DNA from: Guillardia theta CCMP2712
Lineage: Eukaryota > Cryptophyceae > Pyrenomonadales > Geminigeraceae
NCBI RefSeq assembly: GCF_000315625.1
Contig: NW_005434599.1
Coordinates: 153,731-217,730, forward strand
Direction: 5' to 3'
DNA: 64,000 nt
Positions 33,710-44,321 of the stretch are shown here, one piece after another (the stretch's first letter is position 1; every line of letters begins with the position of its first letter). A program made the position numbers and the translations under genes. A model generated the notes under the pieces. It saw only the letters and a list, made by a program, of their open reading frames with translations, did no database searches and was not told the origin of the DNA.

Positions 33710-35270
33710 ATGGAGGGGTTGGAGCGGCTCGAAGGGCTCACTGAACTAGGTGGCCCCTCCTTGTTCGAGGTCGTTGGCGCCGACAGGCTTGCGGCAGCTG
33801 CTGCGGCGGCGCTGGATCATGTGCTGAGAGTGTGGGGCATCAGAGCGTCAAGAAGGTTCTGGTGGGTGAGGAGCTACCGAGAAGAAGTTATCGGGATCGC
33901 TCGGCTGCTCCTAGAACGACAGAGCATGGAAGGGCGGAATGCTTCTGCTGGGGAAGGGTTCTTCGGACTCATCCGCGAGGCGGCGGCTGGGGGGGTACCG
34001 AGTGCGAGACAGAAGCGGCTCTCGCTCATTTTCCTTGTCGCCATGCCATACGTGCAGGCCAAGATCGACAGCCTCATTCGTCGTCCTGAAGACGAGGAGC
34101 TGGAGGCAGCGCCATTGCCTTCGGGCAACTTCGAACCGCCTGTAGAAGGCAGGTTGTGGGCGCAGGCGCTGGGGCAGCCGGCGGGTACTGGAAGCCGAGA
34201 GCTGCGAAGGTCTTTTTGACTCGTAGCAGCAGGAAGTGTCTGGAGGCCTCCAGCCTCCCTTGCATGGACTTGGCTGGATTGGGCGAGAGCAGTATGGCCG
34301 TGGGTGCAGGCTCTGAAGGAAGGATGGGTATGATGCTTTAACAGGATTGGCTAGCAGCTTCATGACTTGAACTGAAGGTGCTGGCGTACCAGATTGGATA
34401 CCTCTTCAGCAAGACTCCGTTCAGCAGGTCAAAATGCTTCAGCTGTCAGTAGACATGAACAGCTTCGCAGCCCTTGGCTTCACCTCCTTGGCTTGAAACT
34501 CCGGCGAATGACTTCAGAAGATTTCATAAGGCTCGAGCAAGTGATTGCCTCGCAATGCTCCTTATGCAGTCTAATCATTGAGTGTACAGATGCTGAGAAG
34601 TGCTAGAGCAGCTCAGTTTGCGTGGGCAGACAAGCATGCAATGTCTCGATACTGAATCCATCTCTGACGTCTCATTGACGCCTTAGCAGGCCCATTCGCC
34701 TTGTGCTCCGGGCGCTTTTCAAGTTTTGGCACTTTGCCAACGACAACTTCAAGGCAAGCAGGCTCAAGGGAGGGAGGATGTGAACTGACATGCTTCCAGC
34801 TTCTGCTTCTCTTCCTTGCATTCGTTGTAAAGCTGGCAGACTGGTGGTACACCAACGAGGAGGTCCGGGACGAGGTTGCGACTCGCCTTTCAATCGTACT
34901 CCTGTAACTGGAAGCTGAGCGCAGACCGCGTACATTCCTCCTCCTCCTGTTCGACCTCCTCCTGCTGAAGATGGGCTCAAACTGCTGAGCAGCCGGGAGC
35001 ATTGTACCATCTGCAATCAAGTTCGCAGGAATCCTGCAGCTTCGACCTCGGTGATCTTGGATCCTCACAGGAAAGTGGTGCTGATGAGGTTTGATAGGGC
35101 TACGTTTTCTGCTATCCTTGCATTTTCAAGTATGCTGAAGTGAGTGATCATGAAGTTTGCTGCCCCCATCCCCGCGCGCGCTGACCGCAAAGCAGGAGCA
35201 CGGATGCTGTCCGATAACTCGGCTTCCTTGCTCAGTGCAAGAGATCCGGCGGCTCTATGAATCAGCATGA
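33710..35270 (+). CDS. PEX12: Peroxin-12, peroxisomal RING ubiquitin ligase subunit
   Basis: Nine exons: 33710-34184, 34290-34327, 34378-34427, 34471-34581, 34690-34753, 34800-34862, 34925-35050, 35098-35139, 35193-35270. They total 348 aa (human 359). Signatures in order: SLFEVVGADRL, GEGFFGLIR, RLSLIFLVAMPYVQAKIDSL, PWVQALKEGWVLAYQIGYLF, SPWLHLLGLKLRRMTSED, FVVKLADWWYTNEE, PPPPVRPP. The degenerate RING is CTICNQVRRNPAASTS/GYVFCYPCIFKYAE/QEHGCCPITRLP, ending EIRRLYESA. As in the family, the RING keeps only part of the zinc ligands. PEX12 works with PEX2 and PEX10 in the peroxisome membrane to ubiquitinate and recycle the import receptor PEX5. Intron 34754-34799 uses a GC donor (AAG/GCAAGC). 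The exon 4 end is the weakest junction. Confidence 0.93.
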
Positions 35271-35462
35271 AGGGAAGAGCAGGACAACGAGTGAGTGTGA
35301 CATTCTTGTACTGAGAGTCTCGTCTGGCAATTATACAAGTAGAGTTGAAACATAGGAACGACTCGATGACCTCCCGTGCTGCCACGAGAGGTGGGGCGGC
35401 GAAAGAATACAAGGCTCTGATGGCAGTCTTGCTCCATCATTCGTCACATCTCTGAAGGATCT

Positions 35463-38400
35463 TCAACATGCCGTCATGAAGGGACCCACTTCATCGACAG
35501 GCAGTTGCTCATCTACAGTCATAGTCAACCCCAACCAGATCAGAAAGGCAACAGCATGCACCTCGTCGTAGGAAAACCCGTCTTCTGGAACCGTCCAGTT
35601 CTCCTGCTTCAGCGCCTCTGTCCATTGATTCTTCACCTTCTCCAGTCGCCTGCCAGCCCTTGAGTGACAAGGAAAGATATCAAATGTGCCTCACTCTCTC
35701 GACGAGATGTACTGGCCGAGCTTCGAGGAGGTCATCCTGACGGCGACCAGCGCCCTCAGCTCTGAGATATCTACACTTGTTGCTCCCTCAATCTTCACAT
35801 GCCGAGCAAGGATGCGAGCAACAGCCCCGCCCCTTCCAAAGTTCGTCAGTTGAAACTCCACAAATACGCTGTGTGACTTCACCCTGTACCGTCGGCATCT
35901 CCCATGAGCACTCCCCCTCGCCCGTATCGTAGGTCATAGTCCTGCAGGAATTCTATCTCCACCTGAAAGGCAGGTCAACTCCACCATCAGGCTCTGGGTG
36001 CTCTACCTCGCCATCCGGAAACTTCTGCGTGATTGTCAAACCTCGCGGGACGATGAGGTCTTGCGGTTCTCGTGACGCTGTGAAGGTCAGGTCGGACGTT
36101 CGGATGGACCAGGCATCTTCACTCCCCCGGTCAGTTCGCTTGTCGCTATGAAGCTTCTCCGCATCCCGTATAATCGAGTTGTCAAGTTCTATCCCATCCT
36201 GTGTGGCATCCGCAAACATCATTGAGTTGTATTGCTTGCTCGGGAGAAGGCTGTCGTTTGCTAGGGGGCCCTGCGAGGACCCGACGGGGGTGAAAGCTTG
36301 CTGATGACTTGAAGCATAACTGAAAGGGGCATTCCCTCTTGCATTGGGAGTGCTGTTTACGTTGTTGGACGCCGAATCCTCAGGCGCAAAACTTGATGGG
36401 TTGCGCATACCATCCGATATCTGTACATTATCTCGAGTGCTGGCTTGCAGGTTGTCATTTTCCTTTCCGACAGCCGGCGACTCGGACTGGAAGAGCTGTT
36501 TCTCGACGTTGCTGGATTCTTTGCGCTCCAGCATCTCACTAAATTTGGTACTCCATGAGCCCGCCGACGGTCTCAGCCTCAGACTTGGTGTGGATGACGA
36601 GATTAGCCCTGGACTTGGGGAGGCCTTTGCAGGCCGGATCTGACCAGAGGGCACAGGGCCACTCAGGCTCAAACTTCCATCGATCCGCGTCGGCCGGATG
36701 CTCGTCTTGCCGCGAGATGCTGAGTTCGACCCAGCAGCTCTAGCCCTGAAGGTTCCTCCAAGGCCAGCGTGAGGTGGCTGCGAAAATGATGAACGCAACG
36801 GTGAGTTGTTGCCTGTATCACTCGAAATCTGAGCATGAGGGTCGGACGAGAAGAGACGAGGAGCTGTTTCCGAGTTTGAAGGCCTCAACTTCAGATTCCC
36901 GTATGGATTACTTTGTACATCTGCCATCCAACTCGTATTTGCTGCTTGAGTTTGCGGCAGCACAACCTGGACAGGAGGAGCCTGGGCCACTTGCATGGTC
37001 GGCTGCGCACCAAAGGGGCTTGCTGGTTGACCAAACATGGATCCACCAGTGGCGGCCCCGAAGCCTCCGAAGCCTGACGATGTTGCCGGTGCTCCAAACC
37101 CCCCTCCCGTCGAGGCTCCAAAGGGAGAGCTCCCGAATGGCGTTGCCTGCGTCTGCCCGAACCCACCGAACCCTGTCGCTGGCTTTGCTGCTGCTCCAAA
37201 CGCTCCTCCTGTAGACGCCCCAAACCCCCCAAACCCTCCCCCAGTCGACGCGCCAAAAGGTGACGAGGTAGCAGGGCTGCCAAACGCGCCTCCTGTTGAG
37301 GCTCCAAAGAGGGAGCCTGATTGTGATTGTCCGAAACCACCGCCGAAGGGTGCAGCTGGCTTGGCACCGAAGGGATTTGCCGCCCCTGTGGAAGCTCCGA
37401 AGCCTCCGAAGCCTGACGATGTTGCCGGTGCTCCAAACCCCCCTCCCGTCGAGGCTCCAAAGGGAGAGCTCCCGAATGGCGTTGCCTGCGTCTGCCCGAA
37501 CCCACCGAACCCTGTCGCTGGCTTTGCTGCTGCTCCAAACGCTCCTCCTGTAGATGCCCCAAACCCCCCAAACCCTCCCCCAGTCGACGCGCCAAAAGGT
37601 GACGAGGTAGCAGGGCTGCCAAACGCGCCTCCTGTTGAGGCTCCAAAGAGGGAGCCTGATTGTGATTGTCCGAAACCACCGCCGAAGGGTGCAGCTGGCT
37701 TGGCACCGAAGGGATTTGCCGCCCCTGTGGAAGCTCCGAAGCCACCAAATGCTGATCCCGTTGCAGCACCAAAACCACCACCACCGAATGCTGGAGCACT
37801 CTGCGTCTGCCCAAACCCACCGAAAGCAGCTCCAGTGTTGCCAAAGGGAGTGGATCCGAACGCTGGCGTCGCTTGAGTTTGGCCGAATGGATTCTGTTGC
37901 TGAGCAGCTCCGAAGGTGGAAGTGGCTCCAAACGTCCCCCCTGCGGCGTTGTCTTTCTTCTTGCGGTTCATCATGTAGTCGCCGACACGCAACTCTTCAA
38001 AAGAATAATTGGCATATGTGTTCATATGGGTGATAGACATGTAGTTTCCCTGAGTGCTTGCCGATGCTGTTCCGGTACCATCCGGCCCTTTGGTCGCTTC
38101 GTAAGGCTGCACAGAAGTGTTCGGAGTTCCTGGCGGTGCTGCCTGCTGGGCCGTGTTCCCAAACCCTCCAAACCCTGGGGCAGCACCACTGGAGACTCCA
38201 AAGGCTGAAGACGATGCTCCGAATGTTGGGGCAACCCCGGTGTTCGCTCCGAATCCTCCGCCACCAAAGAAAGAGCCTCCAGTCTGTGCAGGTGCAGTCT
38301 GGCCAAAGCCGAAGCCAGCTTGCGATGGTTGACCGAAGGGGTTCGAAGGATTCGCCGCAGGAGCGCCTGTCAAAGGATCCAAGTCAAGAGGTCGGACAAG

Positions 38401-38776
38401 GAGAGTGGCACATTCTTTCATCCTTACCGAAAGGCGATGATGTTTGTCCGAAGCCAAACCCTGCCGGTTGTGCTGGGTTGGCGCCGAAAGCGCTGCCAGT
38501 GCTACCAAAGGAAGAGAATCCTCCAGTGGAGGGATTCCCACCAAAGGCAGGAGCCGCTGCTTGCGCGCCGAAGGCAGAGGTTGTCTGACCAAAACCAAAG
38601 GCAGGGGCAGCGGCTGGGGCGCCAAACGCTGATGCCTGCGGTTGTCCGAAGCCTCCAAATGCAGGCTGTTGCTGCTGAGCCGGCTGCTGTCCGAAAGCTC
38701 CTCCTCCAAAAGCACTTCCCATGGTCGACTGAGCATTTTGGCCAAAGGCGCCGCCGCCGCCTCCAAAAAAGCTCAT
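35463..38776 (-). CDS. Nup98-like FG-repeat nucleoporin with GLEBS-like motif
   Basis: Exons 38776-38428, 38366-35963, 35868-35695 and 35658-35463 give about 1040 aa, with GT-AG introns in phase. It starts MSFFGGGGGAFGQ and carries dozens of GLFG-like, FG and FGA repeats. Around residue 210-260 is a GLEBS-type segment (NYMSITHMNTYANYSFEELRVGDYMMNRKKKD), which in Nup98 binds Rae1/Gle2. After residue about 590 come a Ser/Asn-rich linker and NPYGNLKLRPSN. The tail is folded (SVFVEFQLTNFGRGGAVARIL...VRMTSSKLGQYI, KVKNQWTEALKQENWTVPEDG). No Nup98 autoproteolytic domain (HFS site) is visible, so this may be a Nup98N-like or lineage-specific FG nucleoporin. FG repeats form the permeability barrier of the nuclear pore. 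It shares a short tail-to-tail border with PEX12. Confidence 0.85.
37060..37737. repeat. 339-bp tandem duplication inside FG-repeat exon
   Basis: The segment starting near 37060 recurs 339 bp later, starting near 37399 (exactly 113 codons), with one base difference seen (GTAGACGCC at 37212, GTAGATGCC at 37551). Both copies encode the same FGASTGGGFG-type repeats. Near identity points to a recent unequal exchange or to an assembly duplication. Confidence 0.9.
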
Positions 38777-39495
38777 CGTGGATAAACCTTCCAATTCGAT
38801 GTCAGAACATACTAGGATGAAATCACGCGAAAATTATTCAATTCACATTCATGAGGTTTACTTGCTGTCTCAGCAGCGCAGGCAGAAAGAACTAGCAGCC
38901 CACGATCGCTACTAGACTATCCAATCCCATCATTCCCCATTGGATCCTTACTCCACCTCCCCATGCTTCTCCAGCTGAGCTCCGTTTCGTCTATCCTACC
39001 CGCAGATCTCACTGACTCACTCACTCTGTTCTTAGTTCTGCACATTCCTTCCCCCCGACCATGCATTTGTTCGCCTCCCTCCCCTCCTCCCCATCCCTTC
39101 CCCTGTTCCCAGCCATTTATTTCACGCGCGGCAGAATTCACCCAAATCCCCTCTACTACCCCCACCCTACCTTGATCTCGCACTACCCCTGTAGTTTCTT
39201 ACTCACCCTGTGTATTCTATCTATACCCCTCCTTTTTACTTATAATACCCCACTTATCTTGGGAAGAATTCCCACAAAAAGTCTCAAATAGTTATTCACA
39301 GTACCCCCTACCCATCAATTCACAACCACTACCCATGCCATTTCACCAAGCTTGGGGGGTCATCAAGTGAAAGAATCGCCGGACAGCAGCAACATTCCCC
39401 GGACTACTCAGTGACCGGCCCGGGGGCACCGGCCTGGGCCGGGAGGGTTTAGATTAGCTTTTAGGTTTAGATTGGCCGACGGAAATAGAAGGAAA
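38777..39495. other. Intergenic, C-rich/TACCCC DNA and small GC island
   Basis: 38880-39130 is C/T-rich. 39150-39360 has CTACCCCCACCC and ACCCCCTACCC motifs. 39400-39450 is a small GC-rich island (CCGGCCCGGGGGCACCGGCC). No gene supported. Confidence 0.55.
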
Positions 39496-41000
39496 ATGAT
39501 GGCGGACTCGGAAGTAGTTGTGGTGAGGAAGAAGACGAACAGGTGAGCATTGCGATGGAGATGGAGATGGAGATGGAGATGGAGATGGAGATGGAGATGA
39601 TGATGATGATGATGATGATGATGAGGAGGAGGAGGATTATGTCGATCTTGATTATTGTGATATTGCTATGATATTATTGATGATGGGGAGAATGATGATA
39701 AGGATGACGATGATGGAATTGGAGTTGGAAATGGAAACAGGCATTAATAGAAAGAAAATTTTAAACGATCGATACTACGATGCTGGAAATGATGTTGCGA
39801 CTGATAATCATGCAAATGATAAGTACAATGATGGTGCCTTCAATGTTGGTCATGATTGTATTGGTGATCGTGGGGGATGATGACCATGAAAGGATGTGGA
39901 GATTTTGACGAAAACTTGTACCTCACAGGAGGAGAGTGATGGCTGCGGGATGTTCGGGGCTCTTGATGTTGGCAGTTGTCGTGGTTGCGACACGGGGCAC
40001 CAAGGATACCATACTTGCATCCACAGTGAGCAAGGGATACGGGGAGTGGTGCAACGGCTGCGGACCGCTTCCCCTTGCGGGAGTTGTCTCCCGCAACGCA
40101 CACAGGATAGCGGCTAACAGCGACGCTATGCGCGCTCTCTACCAGTCTGCCAACTCAGGACTGACAGCAGCGAACAAGCAGCTGCTCCGTCTAGAGCAGA
40201 CGGTGGAGCAGACGGAGGAAGGGCTGGCGTCAGGGCTTGCGCACTATCAGGCTGTTCCTGGCTATGGCGGAATCTACGCGCCTGTGCCCTCCTATACTGC
40301 TCCCTATGCGTCTCCCTATGCGTCTCCCTACGCTTCTCCCTACGTCTCTTCTTTTGCTAGCCCGGTGGTAGCAGCTGGACCTGCTGTTGGAGCAGCTGTG
40401 GTGACTGCTGGGCCGCATCGAGTGCCAGGAGGATGGCTTCCCGTCTATGATCAACCGGCTGTGTCAAGAGTCCCCGTCCCTGCTGGCCCGGTCGCTCCGC
40501 CTTTCGCTCCGCCTGGCTACCAAGCTGTCTTCGTGCCTGGCGGGATGGGAGAAGGAAGTGCTGCTGCTCCTGCTGCCGACATCTCCCTCCCTCCACCTCC
40601 AGAAGAGGAGGCGGAAGAGGCGGAGGACACGGCAGCGCCAGCGAGTGAGGGATCGGATGAAGACGATTCAGCTGTTAAGCCGCTCATCCCCTTCAACTTG
40701 CCGGAGGAGGCGACACAGGTGGCTGAGAGCGCGGCCAGCCAACCGGAGGCGCCGCAGCCGGCAAACATCAGGGCGCGTGCGATGGAGCACGTCATGCAAA
40801 AAGCGGCGAAATCCCTTGGTCCCGTTGTTGCGGCTGCAGCTAGTCCAGGAGGAGGAGCAAGGGGAGGAGCGAAGGCTCCTTCTACTCAAGTTGCTGCTGC
40901 TGCTGCTGCTAGAGGGGGAGGACAGCGAGCGGCTCTTTTCGTGAACCAAGTTCGGTCGCACTTCATGGCCAACCAGCGAGACGATGGAGAGATGCTGTGA
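39496..41000 (+). CDS. Signal-anchored, Ala/Pro-rich repeat protein, unknown function
   Basis: Exon 1 (39496-39542) encodes MMADSEVVVVRKKTN and splices through CAG/GTGAGC to 39929 in phase. The result is 372 aa with a basic N-terminus (KKTNRRR) before a hydrophobic segment (GCSGLLMLAVVVVATRG). An exon-2-only start at 39939 would turn that segment into a cleavable signal peptide. Then come a helical stretch (ALYQSANSGLTAANKQLLRLEQTVEQTEEGL), four PYAS repeats (40300-40345), Pro/Val-rich sequence with PPFAPPGYQAVFVP, an acidic run (PPPPEEEAEEAEDTAAPASEGSDEDD), and Ala-rich helices to the stop. One C-x-x-C pair (WCNGCGPL) lies just after the hydrophobic segment. Not assignable to a family; probably lumenal or extracellular. 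Confidence 0.65.
39552..39632. repeat. GGAGAT hexamer then GAT triplet array in intron
   Basis: About eight GGAGAT copies followed by GAT/GAG triplets, within the intron 39543-39928 of the repeat-protein gene. Confidence 0.88.
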
Positions 41001-41289
41001 AGTGCTCGCAAACTATTCTCTCCTCACTGCGCAGTCAGATTGTAGAATTTTAACTTCCTGCATGTACAAAAATGAAACGATCGAGGTAACCGCTTCCTCT
41101 CGTTCCCTCCCCACCCCCCCCCGACCTGCTCACAGGCTCTGAGCATAAGAAACGAGAAACTCGGCGAACTCGTGCAGCAACTCGTCGCTCCTGACATGTG
41201 CTGACGTCACTCGACATCCTGCGGCAGCTCGCCCTTCACCTCTCCTTGCTCGGCACCTCGTTGAGCATCGTGTGGGCCTCCATGAGCTT
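41001..41289. other. Short intergenic spacer
   Basis: Contains a C-run (CCACCCCCCCCCGACC, about 41111-41126) and the tails of two convergent genes. Nothing else is seen. Confidence 0.5.
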
Positions 41290-42140
41290 GTCATCCTCCT
41301 CGTTGGCCTGCAGCAGTTGTCAGGCCTCCTCCTCCTCCTCCTCTTCCCTGTTGCTCAGCACCTTCTCCAGCAGGCAGGATGCTTGCTGTCGCGTCAGGAT
41401 GCCCTGCAAGAGGAGGGAAGCTGTCAGTGTCCTCGAATGTGATCACTGCCGCTCGCTCGTAGTGTAACTCGGGCCTCACCTGAGCCTCGAGGGCCCAGAG
41501 GAGGTCGAAGAGGTCTCGTTCTCCCTCCACCGCACCTGCTCGGAAGGAACTGAGGTCTTTCACGTCACTTTCCTGTTCCTCCCCTTCATCTGGCCCTGTC
41601 AAGAGCGGCCTGCGAAGGTTCCCTCCTGGCTCAGCCTCTGCTGAAGGCACCAACTCCCGCCGCCCTTCCCCGTCCGGATCCCCGAAGACGTCGGGCCCGG
41701 TCTCTCGGCCGTCGTTCTCGTACGTCACCATGAGCATGGTCCCGTTGGTCAACGTCATCGGCGGTTCTCTCAGCTCGAGCTGCTGGATCGAAGCGTTGAG
41801 CGTCGAGGTGAGCCTCCCTCCTGAGATCGGAGAGATCTCGCTGATCATACACGACATTCTGAGTTTGCGCCCGGGACGGGAGATCACTGCAAACCTGCTG
41901 GAGTCGGAGCTGGAGGAATCTTGGTCGTAGTCATCCAGGGGAGGTTGATAGACCTGCCGGGGTCTATCCTGCCTACTCCTGCTGCTCCTCTCCTCCTTGT
42001 CGGGCTTGTCAAGCATGCAAGGTCGAGGAGGCAACCACCTTCGTCGGAGGTCCTTCAATCATCTTCATCCGCCCCAGCAGTCGCCGAGCTGCCGCCTGAA
42101 GAATCTGCGTCACACGAGGGCAGCACTAGGAGGAGGAGGC
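41290..42140 (-). CDS. Acidic Ser-rich product; possible 3' part of the kelch gene
   Basis: A mostly open stretch encodes AARRLLGRMKMIEGPPTK, then (after a likely intron GTGGTT...GACAAG) PDKEERSSRSRQDRPRQVYQPPL. The sequence goes on to DDYDQDSSSSDSSRFAVISRPGRKLRMSCMIS, a beta-rich block (SGGRLTSTLNASIQQLELREPPMTLTNGTMLMVTYEND) and an acidic C-terminal part (DLFDLLWALEAQVRPEL). No family recognised. The 3' end is unclear because the last 150 nt run into poly-Gly. It follows the kelch exons on the same strand after about 450 nt of uncertain sequence, so it could be the C-terminal half of that protein or a separate gene. Confidence 0.4.
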
Positions 42141-42559
42141 GGAGCGGCAGGGGCAGATGAAGGCATGACCCTCGTCCCACCTGCTGCCACTGGAAGAAGG
42201 AAAGCTTCTTTGCGCTGGCTTCCCTGCGAGGGGAGAGATTTCAACTTGAGGAGGACAGCACGCGGGTACGAAACCGGTCTGACAGTCCCCGACTGATAGA
42301 ATCTTTCTGACCTCTGTTGCTGATGACCTGAGGATGGGAGAAGATGGTGAGGGAAGGGAGGGAGTAGAGCGATGAGCTCAACTTGTAGCTGGTTGTGACT
42401 GTTTGATGCGATCCAATCTCTTGCTGACGTTGATCGTCTTGCCACCTGATGCTCGAAAGCATCTCCTAGGTGATCCTGGAAATATTGCTGATGTCCTGAA
42501 TCCTATCAACCAAGTCAAGATTTCAAGCATGAATTCAAAATTCTTGGTGTTGGTGGTGA

Positions 42560-44230
42560 TGGTGATGATTGTCAGACCAAACATTCGAAGTTGTGAAGAG
42601 TAAAATCTGCTCACATTCTTCTCGATGGGAGTCAAGTCTTCGTCGCTGATTTCGGAATCATCTTCCTCCTACATCCATCCATCAGGCAAAGGGAGGATAT
42701 GCGACATTTAGACCCTTTACCGGAATAAGGACAGACCCTGCTTGTCGCCATGCACAACAACACGACCAACATCCCCAAGTTAAAAAAATTTCAAGGGGTT
42801 GTGAGCTTGTTCCAACACACCTCTGAGGTCGTCGAAGAACTGAACATCTCCGGCATAATCAAGATCAAGGATGTGAATGTCGTCCATCGGTCTGGGAAAA
42901 CAAACTCGTCGTCACGTTTACATCTCAATGTTGTACTTGCCAACCTGTTTCGATCGTTCATACCGCCAAAGATGATAATGTGCTGGTTGCCAACAGCACA
43001 AGCTGCAAAGTTGCTAGTGTAAGAAACGCCAAGAGGAAGAGTCTCAGCGAACGCGTTTTCCTTTCCCACATCACTCCAGCCATCGCTCATTTCAAGGCAC
43101 CTGAATGTCCCTGCCTCTTCTCCGGAGCCTCGCCCAGCGGCTCTTGCGTACAGGCGATCCATTCGTCGTTGCAGACGGTGAGTTTGGGCATCAGCGAGTT
43201 GCTAGAGAGGCTGGGGGAGTCAGAACATCTTTCCTGGGAGAGGTCATGGCACGTATCTCATACTTTGAAGGTTCTCTCATTCTCCAACGGTGTGAAGGCT
43301 TCTCTTTGACCTCCCTCTCTCCGTCCTCTTGCAGGCTCTTGGCTAGGAGGACTCGGTCGTTCTTGTCGAAGAGGAAGTCCTGCAGTGTAGCTCAGCAGCC
43401 TCACCCCTGTGTGCACTGGAACCTACATCTCTCGCTAGCGCTTCTAACGTCTGCAGCCTCTTCATCTTGTTGGACTCCTTCGTCTCAACGAATCCAACGT
43501 GCTTCTGCAGGTCCTCTCCGAGTTTCGCTACACACACAGTCAGCCGCCATGCCGTCTGCTGCAACGCCCTCGTCGCTCCTCTGACCTCTCCTCATGAAAC
43601 TCTGCGCATACGATTCTGTCCTCGCATTCATGGCGGAGGAGTGGGCCTTCAGGACATTGTTCGACGAGGAGGAGTGCAACGTGGTTGAGATGCGGTGCTC
43701 TGAGGTGTGGAGGGGGCGGAGGAAAGCAGGTTGAATGCTCATGACTGCGAAGGGAAGTCAGGTAGGGGAAACAAGGCAAAGGAAAGACGACGAGGAATGA
43801 AATGACTAGGAAGGAGAGGAGCGTGCCAATGACCTTGATTTGAACATCTTCGTCCTCTTCTCCCGCCGACCAGAACGACAATGTCACCCGAGCTCTCCTT
43901 GCTGTCAACACCATGAATGAATAAAAACGAGGGGGAAGATGAAAGAAAGACAAAGAGAAAAGAACTGGAGAAGTTGAGAAGAGAGACCATAGACAGAAAA
44001 GGAAAGGGAAGTTTGTTGGATCAAATGAGGGATGAGCTCCAAAATTTGACAATAAGAAAGTAGGAGCAAGGAGCAGAAGGAGGACTAAACACTGAGAGTA
44101 GAAAGTTGCGAAGAAGAGTCCATATTCTCACCGTGGCATGGCGCAGGCTGTGTGGTTAGCAAGTCCTGGACTTTTTAGCTGCAGCATCTCCGCCACCGCA
44201 GGGAACTGAAGGTCTTTGAGCAAGAGGTGG

Positions 44231-44321
<91 letters not shown>

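Noticed and set aside
37037-37876. 279-aa Pro/Ala/Lys-rich plus-strand frame
   Set aside because: Reverse complement of FG repeats (GASTGG on the coding strand gives PPVEAP opposite). No independent evidence.
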